From: Chloroflexota bacterium
GTDB lineage: Bacteria; Chloroflexota; Anaerolineae; Anaerolineales; Villigracilaceae
DNA: 7,665 nucleotides
Direction of reading: 5' to 3'
Assembly: GCA_021796315.1 (NCBI GenBank)
Contig: JAJYOH010000274.1
Location: 1-7,665 of the forward strand
The first letter of the stretch is position 1; every line of letters begins with the position of its first letter. Of the stretch, positions 1 to 5,873 are shown piece after piece. Made by a program: the position numbers and the translations under genes. The notes under the pieces are model-generated. The model was not told the DNA's origin, made no database searches, and saw only the letters and a list, made by a program, of their open reading frames with translations.

Positions 1-191
1 GCCCAAGCCGGGGGGTACACGTTGGCAGGCGGGGTGGGGATCGGGCCGCCCGCTGTGGGCGAGGCCTGCGCCACCGGACTGGTCAGAGGCTGCGGCGGCA
101 CGGTGGGCGCCGGTGTGAACAGGTTGCACGCGATGGAGACAATCACGATCATGCTGAAGAAGAACAAAAGAGGGTTACGTTCGACTTTCAT
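1..191 (-). CDS. lipoprotein, N-terminal part (runs off the left edge)
   Basis: Reading from the ATG at 191 towards position 1 gives 63 codons without a stop. The product begins MKVERNPLLFFFSMIVIVSIACN: a charged start (Lys2, Glu4, Arg5), a hydrophobic core, and a Cys at residue 22 preceded by Ser-Ile-Ala, which is an acceptable lipobox. It should therefore be exported and lipid-anchored at Cys22. After the Cys comes a Pro/Thr/Ala-rich linker (TPAPTVPPQP and similar), as is common in lipoproteins of Anaerolineae. The functional domain lies outside the window, so no role can be given. The start is supported by AAGGAG five bases upstream. The gene lies 63 bp downstream of the FG-GAP-like gene on the same strand and may share its transcript. 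The reading frame is not in doubt; the end is unknown. Confidence 0.72.
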   Translation of the reverse strand, partial: MKVERNPLLFFFSMIVIVSIACNLFTPAPTVPPQPLTSPVAQASPTAGGPIPTPPANVYPPAW

Positions 192-254
192 CAGGGCTCC
201 TTGTTGGTTTTCATCCCGGCCTCTTCCTGCCTTAGGCAGGGCGCGGAAATTGTA

Positions 255-959
255 TCACGGCAAAAGAATCAATATAGGTCCGTACGGCGCGTGGACAACC
301 TGCATCTGGCTGAACGGGCCTTCCATTTTGTAGACGACGGAGAAACCAAATCCGTTCCAATCCCAGATCTTAAGACGGCGCGCCGGAGCTGAGGCCGGAT
401 CATTATACTCAGACTCGAGCGTGACGAGCAGTTGCTTCCCGTCCCCGTCAAGGTCGGCGGCAGCCAGGCGTATGACCGGTTCCGCCAGGGCCGAACCGGC
501 CCAGCGCTCGCGAAATTCGTTCTGATACCAGCCGATCAGAATGATCTGGCAGGACATTCCGCGGGCATCGTGAAAGCTGTTGATCCGCCCGTCACTCGGG
601 AGCCAGGCGTCCACCGGCCATGGCTGGAAGGGTCGCCAGACCAAGAGGACAGCCTCCGGCTGCCCATCGTGGTTCAGGTCGGCCACCAGGGCCTGACGCA
701 CCCGCCACTGCGGCGGACTTTGCCAGCGCCTCCGGCTGCCGCTCTGAATACTGGCGCGGCCATCCGCAGAAAGCGCCAACGTTTCCGGCAGACCATCGCC
801 GTCGAAATCGGCTTGCACCAGCACGACTGCCGGCTGTGCGCTTGTTGGCATCGGGACCGGCTTGAGGGCAGCATCGACCCATTGCCAGGCGTGGATCGAT
901 GCAGGAGCAACCAGCGTCAACGCGGCGACAGCCAGCAAAATAAGAGTTCGGCGGAACAT
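255..959 (-). CDS. secreted FG-GAP/VCBS-type repeat protein
   Basis: A 234-residue exported protein. Residues 1-24 form a signal peptide (MFRRTLILLA core, likely cleaved after SIHA, before WQW). Three Asp-rich loops of the DxDGDG kind follow: DFDGDGLPE (51-59), DLNHDGQPE (94-102) and DLDGDG (169-174). Such loops bind calcium in FG-GAP/VCBS beta-propeller blades and dockerin-like proteins. Trp-rich stretches (VWRPFQPWPVDAWL, 107-120, and IWDWNGFGF, 198-206) lie between and after them. The protein probably forms a small extracellular beta-structured domain; its ligand is unknown. An in-frame ATG at 1013 would add 18 polar residues before the signal peptide and is unlikely. The ATG at 957-959 has no Shine-Dalgarno, but a -10-like box lies just upstream, so a leaderless mRNA is possible. 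The third loop continues KQLLVTLE instead of the acidic residues that usually follow, so it may be weakened. Confidence 0.8.
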   Translation of the reverse strand: MFRRTLILLAVAALTLVAPASIHAWQWVDAALKPVPMPTSAQPAVVLVQADFDGDGLPETLALSADGRASIQSGSRRRWQSPPQWRVRQALVADLNHDGQPEAVLLVWRPFQPWPVDAWLPSDGRINSFHDARGMSCQIILIGWYQNEFRERWAGSALAEPVIRLAAADLDGDGKQLLVTLESEYNDPASAPARRLKIWDWNGFGFSVVYKMEGPFSQMQVVHAPYGPILILLP

Positions 960-966
960 CGTATCT

Positions 967-995
967 ATTGTACAACTTTTGGATTTGCTTGTCGT
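967..995 (-). promoter_or_regulatory. putative promoter of the FG-GAP-type gene (leaderless)
   Basis: On the minus strand ACGACA (995-990; four of six matches to TTGACA) is followed by a 17-base spacer and TACAAT (972-967). The ATG begins eight bases after the -10 box, so transcription would start at or next to the start codon. This fits the absence of a Shine-Dalgarno there. It is an inference from sequence only, and the -35 box is weak. Confidence 0.4.
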
Positions 996-999
996 TTTG

Positions 1000-1266
1000 T
1001 CCCCAAATTGCATCTATGCCGGATCGAAGCGCATGTCGCAATCCAACCGCAAAGGCGAGTATCAATAATCCTGTGAAGATGAAATTGGCAACTTGGATTC
1101 AGCCAAAACCTCCTATAGAAAGGGAACTGACTGGATAACGAAGAGCATTGTAATCAGCGCGGGTAGCACCTTCGACGATAAAGACGAGAACGAAGAGCGG
1201 ACAACCAATTACCGCGGCCGCCAATAGCGCACGAGTGAAGGTTGAGTCTTGAGACTTGTTTTGCAT
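1000..1266 (-). pseudogene. broken DUF998 membrane-protein gene
   Basis: From the ATG at 1266, with AAGGAG (1280-1275) eight bases upstream, the frame encodes a typical DUF998 N terminus: a hydrophobic helix at residues 14-31 (ALLAAAVIGCPLFVLVFI), then VEGATRADYNALRYPVSSLS, then GGFG. Codon 56 (1101-1099) is TGA where the family normally has Trp (TGG). The same frame goes on IQVANFIFTGLLILAFAVGL, RHALRSGIDAIWG, which is unmistakable DUF998 sequence. Similarity ends around codon 89 (about position 1000), where the family would continue for several more membrane helices. The gene is thus damaged twice: one nonsense change and loss of its C-terminal part. DUF998 proteins are multi-pass membrane proteins of unknown function. 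It lies 42 bp after the ABC permease and was probably the last gene of that operon. The end coordinate is approximate. A sequencing error could explain the TGA but not the truncation. Confidence 0.75.
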
Positions 1267-1308
1267 ATTGTTGACTCCTTGTCTTACATGTTTAATGGAC
1301 TCAAAAGA

Positions 1309-2097
1309 TCAACGCGTCTGATCTGCATTGCGCCACCAATAAAACGTCGCGGCCAAACCGATGACACTGGTAATGAAAAGCACTACGTAACTGTGCAGTC
1401 CGAGCAGACCAGTACGCGGACCCGCGACCCCACCAAACAAGCCGGGAACAGCCCACGGAAACCAATCGCCCCAGCCTAGGATTGCCGAAAGATTCGCGAG
1501 GAAGAGTGTGAAAATCGTCCAACCGAACGGAGGCAAATAGCCGCGTCCGATGCTAGCCAATAGAGCTACAAAAGACATCAAGGGAAGAGTAAGTACGGCA
1601 GTTCCCATGATATTGATGAATGAAGTGCGGAGTAAATCCTCTGACCAGCCAGGGATTACAATCAAATTTCCAATTACAAGACCGAAGCCAAAGATGACCA
1701 GGGTGATGACGAGCGACCAAATGGAGAGGACAATGAACTTGGCTGTGATCATTTTTTCGCGCGAGGTTGGCACTGCCAACAGTTCCTTGACAGTATGGTC
1801 GGAAAATTCACGGCCAAAGATCCAAATGGTGACAATGGAGAATAGGATCATTCCACCGGCGGCGACTGCCTGCGCCATAAAACCGAGGAAGGAAGGCCAA
1901 TCGGCTGTGCCGGTCAGAAGTTGAGCCTTTGTGGTGATCAATCCCAGGGATTTCGCTGCTTCAGGATCTTTCAAGATAACCATGAACAACCCGCCTGCAA
2001 GCGGCATCATTGCGAAACCGATCGCAGTGAAGAGAGGAACCTTTGAACGACGCATCTTGAGTGTTTCAGCCCAGAGAGCAGAGAGAAAAGTATTCAT
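1309..2097 (-). CDS. ABC-2 type transporter permease
   Basis: A 262-residue integral membrane protein that forms the channel of an ABC exporter with the ATPase encoded just upstream. About six membrane helices can be seen (roughly 22-42, 69-93, 120-143, 156-181, 185-210 and 229-246). Residues 94-121 carry the ABC-2 family cytoplasmic coupling motif: FGREFSDHTVKELLAVPTSR, then EKMITAKF (Glu-Phe...Thr...Leu-Leu...Pro..Arg...Lys). Length and layout match permeases of the bacitracin-type (BcrB) and NosY-like groups. The start codon overlaps the stop of the ATPase gene by ATGA (2094-2097) and has AGGAG five bases upstream, so translation is coupled and equal amounts of the two proteins are expected. 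The substrate cannot be read from the sequence; peptides, antibiotics or lipids are typical for the group. Confidence 0.88.
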   Translation of the reverse strand: MNTFLSALWAETLKMRRSKVPLFTAIGFAMMPLAGGLFMVILKDPEAAKSLGLITTKAQLLTGTADWPSFLGFMAQAVAAGGMILFSIVTIWIFGREFSDHTVKELLAVPTSREKMITAKFIVLSIWSLVITLVIFGFGLVIGNLIVIPGWSEDLLRTSFINIMGTAVLTLPLMSFVALLASIGRGYLPPFGWTIFTLFLANLSAILGWGDWFPWAVPGLFGGVAGPRTGLLGLHSYVVLFITSVIGLAATFYWWRNADQTR

Positions 2098-3014
2098 GAG
2101 TACTCCTGATTCGCTGTCAATCGCAGGAAATGATCTTCGAGATTTTCCTGTTCAACGGCCAGATGCGTGGGCGGCGTACCGGCGTGGACAAGGACTTGTG
2201 CAACTTCATCAGGTGCATCCACGGCGCGTGAATCGTTGAGTTGGATTGCATCGTTGTGATCGGATGAGATTGTGTAACCGGCGTTTTTCAATGCGTTGCA
2301 GGCCGCGTTCACATTATGCACTTTGATCAAAAGATATTTTGTCCGCAACTGTTCCAACTTGTCCGCATCCAACTCTTCGATCAAATGGCCTTTATGAATA
2401 ATTCCGATTCGGGTTGCGAGCCGGTCCACTTCCGTCAAAATGTGGCTCGACATAAATACGGTCACGCCCCTTTCCTGTACCAGCGTTTTGAGCAACTCGC
2501 GGATTTCCACCACGCCAGCCGGGTCGAGTCCGTTGGCGGGTTCATCCAAAATCAAAAGCTCTGGTTCATGCAACAAGGCGCGCGCAAGCCCAAGGCGTTG
2601 AAGATTGCCCGTCGAAAGCGTACCCGCTTTCCGGTCCGCATAAGAGGCGATACCGAGACGTTCGATGACGTGCGATGTCGCACCTTTGTCTGCCATGTTT
2701 TGCAGACGCCGTGCAATCTCCAGATTTTCGCGCACGGTCAGATCCGGATACGCAGACGGACTCTCAACGAGGTGGCCGACTTTGCTCCACGGCCCGCCTC
2801 CATTTGGACCGACAGCCTGCCCCAGCACTTTGACAGTTCCGTCGCTCGGACGGATCATCCCCAACAAGGCGCGGATGGTTGTTGTTTTCCCAGCGCCATT
2901 GAGGCCAAGAAAGCCATAGATCTCGCCGACGCCCACGCGCAAATTAACTGAATCAACTGCGCGCACATCGCGATACGATTTTGATAATTTATTGGTTTCA
3001 ATTGCGAAATCCAT
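2094..3014 (-). CDS. ABC transporter ATP-binding protein (BcrA-like)
   Basis: A 306-residue nucleotide-binding protein that powers the ABC-2 exporter. Walker A is GLNGAGKTT (37-45). The Q-loop position holds Glu (HLVESPSAYP, 81-90), as is usual in the BcrA group. The signature is LSTGNLQR (133-140) in place of LSGGQ, also within that group's range. Walker B is LLILDEP (153-159) with catalytic Glu158, the D-loop is NGLDP (161-165) and the switch His is H191 (SSHILTE). Residues from about 215 form a variable C-terminal domain. The start chosen is the ATG at 3014, one base after the regulator's stop; the frame is open upstream to 3158, but that part overlaps the regulator and does not look like ABC sequence. 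The Shine-Dalgarno is weak (GGGAAA), so translation probably depends on coupling to the regulator. The stop overlaps the permease start. Confidence 0.92.
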   Translation of the reverse strand: MDFAIETNKLSKSYRDVRAVDSVNLRVGVGEIYGFLGLNGAGKTTTIRALLGMIRPSDGTVKVLGQAVGPNGGGPWSKVGHLVESPSAYPDLTVRENLEIARRLQNMADKGATSHVIERLGIASYADRKAGTLSTGNLQRLGLARALLHEPELLILDEPANGLDPAGVVEIRELLKTLVQERGVTVFMSSHILTEVDRLATRIGIIHKGHLIEELDADKLEQLRTKYLLIKVHNVNAACNALKNAGYTISSDHNDAIQLNDSRAVDAPDEVAQVLVHAGTPPTHLAVEQENLEDHFLRLTANQEYS

Positions 3015-3015
3015 C

Positions 3016-3324
3016 TTATTTTTTCCCATCGAAGATCGGGCCGAGGCTTTTCCGATATTGGTCAAACGCTGATCTTCCTTTTTTAGTGAGGCGATATTCG
3101 CTGTGTGGAACTTTGCCTCGGAAGGTTTTCTGCATTTGTAGGTAACCTGCTTCCTCAAGCCGCGATAGATGAACGGATAAGTTCCCTTTGGTCAGGCCGC
3201 TTTCCTTGAGCAGGAAAAGGAAGTCTGCCGACTCGACCGAAGAGAGCAAAGCCACCAACATCAAACGCGCCGGTTCATGGATCACACGGTCCAACCCGGA
3301 GATGTTTTGAAGCGAACTGCTCAT
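3016..3324 (-). CDS. winged-helix transcriptional regulator (HTH_34/MarR-like)
   Basis: A 102-residue single-domain DNA-binding protein. Residues 10-30 (GLDRVIHEPARLMLVALLSS) form the first helices, 45-62 (TKGNLSVHLSRLEEAGYL) the helix-turn-helix with its recognition helix, and 66-83 (KTFRGKVPHSEYRLTKKG) the beta wing. This matches the small winged-helix family PF13601, related to MarR and ArsR proteins. It has no visible ligand domain or Cys metal site. It probably represses its own operon; a 27-bp dyad covering the operon's -10 box is the obvious target. The start ATG at 3324 overlaps the stop of the membrane-protein gene (ATGA, 3321-3324) and has GGAGG four bases upstream. The longer reading frame back to 3597 lies inside the membrane-protein gene and is not family-like, so it was rejected. 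The stop is one base before the ATPase start. Confidence 0.88.
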   Translation of the reverse strand: MSSSLQNISGLDRVIHEPARLMLVALLSSVESADFLFLLKESGLTKGNLSVHLSRLEEAGYLQMQKTFRGKVPHSEYRLTKKGRSAFDQYRKSLGPIFDGKK

Positions 3325-4061
3325 ACATCCTCCGCGTAGGGCAGTGGATTTTCTTTGCGATAATGCAGGAAGGCCAGGAGGCCGGAAGACATCAAAATAA
3401 TGCCGGAGATCAAGACCAGAAGACTGAGACCTGTCAGAGTCTGGATGATACTTTCCAACACCAGGGGCTGGAAAAGCCCCGGCTGCATGTTGGCTGGAAA
3501 AGCCGGTAGCCCCATTGCCAACTGCCAGATGCCGATCGCAATCCCGGTCAGCATAACCATGACTCCGATCAGGCGGAAACGAAGTAATCCCATCCATTCA
3601 CCTGCAATCATAAACAGGACTGCCCATAAGATGCCCAATCCAATCGGGAACCAGGCCGGCATGGATGCCAGGATGCTGCTTGCGGAGGCGAAGAACAAGG
3701 ATGCAGCCAATAATCCGAGAATGGGCAGCAATAGGAAGAGCAAGGCATTCTTGATCATGACAAGTATGTAGGATGTAGTGATTCGTTTACTCCTCACAAA
3801 ACCTGTGCGTGGATAGGTGAAGTGATCCTTCAACCACCACAAGATCAGGATAGCAGCCAGGATGCCTACGAATTTTGCAATGGAGATTTCGATTGTGGTT
3901 GATAGGAACCAGGCTGGGAATGAAGCCTGGGGTGCAGTTCCACTGAGGAGGAGAAGCGCCCCAAGGAGGATAAACAATCCACCTGCGGCCATTTCAGTAA
4001 ATCCGTCCACGAACCAATATCCCCGGGCGCGTTTCAGCGCGGCGTCAATTTGCACATTCAT
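3321..4061 (-). CDS. multi-pass membrane protein of unknown function
   Basis: A 246-residue membrane protein and first gene of the operon. About six hydrophobic segments can be seen (roughly 21-41, 61-77, 98-124, 138-153, 163-180 and 203-232). The cytoplasmic N terminus is amphipathic and basic (ALKRARGYWFVDGFTEM). After the second helix comes LKDHFTYPRTGFVRSKRIT (77-95), a basic loop that looks conserved and may face the cytoplasm. I recognise no enzyme motif and give no function. Its place directly before a winged-helix regulator, with ATGA overlap, and before an ABC exporter suggests a sensor, an accessory or an immunity-like role in the same module; this is inference only. The ATG at 4061 has AGGAG five bases upstream and lies about 20 bases after the predicted transcription start. 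Confidence 0.8.
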   Translation of the reverse strand: MNVQIDAALKRARGYWFVDGFTEMAAGGLFILLGALLLLSGTAPQASFPAWFLSTTIEISIAKFVGILAAILILWWLKDHFTYPRTGFVRSKRITTSYILVMIKNALLFLLLPILGLLAASLFFASASSILASMPAWFPIGLGILWAVLFMIAGEWMGLLRFRLIGVMVMLTGIAIGIWQLAMGLPAFPANMQPGLFQPLVLESIIQTLTGLSLLVLISGIILMSSGLLAFLHYRKENPLPYAEDV

Positions 4062-4076
4062 TCTTGCTCCTGTTGT

Positions 4077-4103
4077 AAACTGGTTTGTATCATAAACCTG
4101 TTT
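4077..4103. promoter_or_regulatory. candidate operator: 27-bp dyad over the -10 box
   Basis: An inverted repeat centred on position 4090. AAACTGGTTT (4077-4086) faces AAACCTGTTT (4094-4103), and 10 of the 13 base pairs across the centre match. Each arm is also nearly palindromic (AAACNNGTTT), so the site could instead be two tandem operators 17 bp apart. It covers the -10 box and the predicted start of the minus-strand operon, where a bound repressor would block RNA polymerase. The operon encodes a winged-helix regulator, so autorepression is the simplest reading. It is a sequence inference, not a recognised consensus. Confidence 0.55.
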
Positions 4104-4117
4104 GCGAAAAACATCAA
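4089..4117 (-). promoter_or_regulatory. sigma-70-type promoter of the ABC operon
   Basis: On the minus strand TTGATG (4117-4112) is followed by exactly 17 bases and TATGAT (4094-4089), close to the TTGACA/TATAAT consensus. Transcription would start near 4082, giving a leader of about 20 bases with AGGAG before the ATG at 4061. No other promoter is evident within the tightly packed operon. Confidence 0.62.
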
Positions 4118-4214
4118 GACCGAAAGAATTAGAACAGGAAATTATGGCAATTTTGTGGAGACGAAACTGCTGATGTTCAGTCGGAATAGGTATACCAGCC
4201 AGGATAACAGTTTT

Positions 4215-4244
4215 TTGCGAATTCTCCTTCGGTGGATGTATAAT
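4215..4244 (+). promoter_or_regulatory. putative promoter of the acyl-CoA synthetase/dehydrogenase operon
   Basis: A perfect TATAAT (4239-4244) lies 18 bases after TTGCGA (4215-4220; four of six matches to TTGACA). The start would fall near 4251, giving a leader of about 45 bases ending in a strong Shine-Dalgarno (AAGGAGG, 4285-4291) before the ATG at 4296. An 8-bp palindrome, GGTATACC (4189-4196), lies about 20 bases upstream of the -35 box. Confidence 0.5.
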
Positions 4245-4295
4245 AATTCTGTAGGATGTTCTGTTCGTTTTTGCTTATTTTAAAAAGGAGGCAAG

Positions 4296-5867
4296 ATGAG
4301 ACAGTATATTGTTCACGAAGTCATTCGGCGCACGTTGGTGACCAACCCCGACCAGGTTATCGTGTCAGGAAAGACTCGGTTAACCTACGCCGAATTCTAT
4401 GAGCGAGTTTTAAAACTGGCGAACAGTCTTAAATCGCTCGGAGTCAAAGCAGGAACCACAGTGGGGGTTTTGGATGTCAACACGCACCGCTTTCTGGAAT
4501 TGCATTATGCCCTTTCAATGTTGGGCGCGACGCTGCATACAATCAACTTTCGCCTTTCCCCCGAACACATGGTATACAGCATGGTTCACGCCGGGGACGA
4601 GTGGTTGTTTGTGTCCGACATCTTCATGAAGGCGGTTCAACCCCTGACGCAGAAATTCCCCAACTGGGTCGTTATGAGCGATAACCCGGACGCTCCACTC
4701 CCGGATGTGAAATCTGCTTACCGCTATGAAGACTTGGTCGCCGGCGGGGAGGCGCGGGAATTGCCGGAAGCCGACAAGGTGCAGGAATCCGATATCTTCT
4801 CCATCTTTTACACCACAGGCACAACAGGAAAACCAAAAGGTATTCGCTACCAGCACAAACAAATATTGCTGGGCGCGTTGCAGCTTTTTCATCATATGGC
4901 GATGCACGTCACCGGCGCGCGGGTGGACAGCCGCGACGTCTTTATGCCGTTAGTGCCATTTTTCCACATTCACGCCTGGGGTATGGCGTTCTTTCCGCCG
5001 TACATCGGCTCGAAACTGGTGCTGGCAGGCGCAGCGGACCCGGCAACGCAGGCGAAGTTAATCCGTGAAGAAGGCGTGAGCATGTTGAATATGGTTCCCA
5101 CGCAATTGCACATGCTGCTTGACCAGCCAGGTTTTGGCAACGTGAAAGTTCTGACCGGCGGCAGCCCGCTTACCTCAGGGCTGGCAAAGCGGGCAGCTGA
5201 CGCAGGCGTCAAATTCAGCCTGATTTATGGCGGCTCCGACCAACTTGGCACGGCGATTTCTGTCGTTCCGGAGGATGTCAGGCCAGATACCCCCGAAGCA
5301 CTGGAATGGCTGCGCGTAGGTATGCGTCCTTTCCCAATGGTACAAGTGTCTTTGCGGGATAAAGGCGGCAGCGAAGTCCCCCATAATGGACAAAGTCTTG
5401 GCGCGGTGTGGGTATGCAGTCCATGGCTTCCCGAAGGTTATTACAAGGAACCGGAACTCACTGCCGAAACGTACATGGAGGGTTGGTTCCGCTCCGGGGA
5501 TTTGGGCGTGATGTATCCAAATGGCGGACTTTACGTTGCGGACCGCGAGCGCGATGCGGTGAAGAGCGGCGGCGAGTGGATTCCTACGGGGATGTTGGAA
5601 GCCATGCTCTCGGAGCATCCAGCAGTGGGGATCGTTGCAGTCATTGCCCGCCCGGATAAAAAATGGGGCGAGCGCCCTGTCGCCATCGTGAAACCCGCGG
5701 GCAAAGTAACAGCCGACGAATTGCGAGCTTTCCTTGAGCCAAAAATCGTGGAAGGGAAAATTGCCAAGCATTGGATTCCGGATGCGTTTGAGTTCGTGGA
5801 TGAAATTCCTCTCACGAGCGCCGGAAAAATCGACAAAGTTGCCCTGCGTGAACAATTTGCCTCATAG
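4296..5867 (+). CDS. AMP-forming fatty acyl-CoA synthetase (AlkK/FadD-like)
   Basis: A 523-residue ANL-superfamily enzyme that activates a carboxylic acid to acyl-AMP and then to the CoA thioester. Motifs in order: phosphate loop FYTTGTTGKPKG (171-182); FFHIHAWGMAFFPPYIGSKL (222-241), typical of medium- and long-chain ligases such as AlkK; YGGSDQLG (311-318) at the A5 site, usually YGxTE; GWFRSGD (396-402) with ribose-binding Asp402; DRERDAVKSGGEWIP (416-430), the hinge and CoA-side motif; and PLTSAGKIDK (505-514) with catalytic Lys511. Length is normal and all domains are present, so it should be active. The substrate is probably a medium- or long-chain fatty acid, though branched or aromatic acids cannot be excluded. 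The ATG at 4296 follows AAGGAGG by four bases. The acyl-CoA dehydrogenase begins six bases after the stop, so the two form an operon for the first steps of beta-oxidation. Confidence 0.93.
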   Translation: MRQYIVHEVIRRTLVTNPDQVIVSGKTRLTYAEFYERVLKLANSLKSLGVKAGTTVGVLDVNTHRFLELHYALSMLGATLHTINFRLSPEHMVYSMVHAGDEWLFVSDIFMKAVQPLTQKFPNWVVMSDNPDAPLPDVKSAYRYEDLVAGGEARELPEADKVQESDIFSIFYTTGTTGKPKGIRYQHKQILLGALQLFHHMAMHVTGARVDSRDVFMPLVPFFHIHAWGMAFFPPYIGSKLVLAGAADPATQAKLIREEGVSMLNMVPTQLHMLLDQPGFGNVKVLTGGSPLTSGLAKRAADAGVKFSLIYGGSDQLGTAISVVPEDVRPDTPEALEWLRVGMRPFPMVQVSLRDKGGSEVPHNGQSLGAVWVCSPWLPEGYYKEPELTAETYMEGWFRSGDLGVMYPNGGLYVADRERDAVKSGGEWIPTGMLEAMLSEHPAVGIVAVIARPDKKWGERPVAIVKPAGKVTADELRAFLEPKIVEGKIAKHWIPDAFEFVDEIPLTSAGKIDKVALREQFAS

Positions 5868-5873
5868 AATTGG

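Noticed and set aside
226..240. Perfect hairpin CCTGCC-TTA-GGCAGG between the FG-GAP-type gene and the lipoprotein gene
   Set aside because: The three-base loop and the lack of a T-run on either strand argue against an intrinsic terminator.
592..999. Open frame on the minus strand continuing from the DUF998 remnant
   Set aside because: Beyond about 1000 it overlaps the FG-GAP-type gene in another frame and its product (Arg/Gly/Ala-rich) has no family character; it is a shadow of high-GC coding sequence.
432..1076. Long open frame on the plus strand, 214 codons
   Set aside because: It is antisense to the FG-GAP-type gene, whose signal peptide and DxDGDG loops show the real strand; no Shine-Dalgarno or recognisable domain.
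3325..3597. N-terminal extension of the winged-helix regulator
   Set aside because: It lies entirely within the membrane-protein gene in another frame; the family starts at MSSSLQ, which has a good Shine-Dalgarno.
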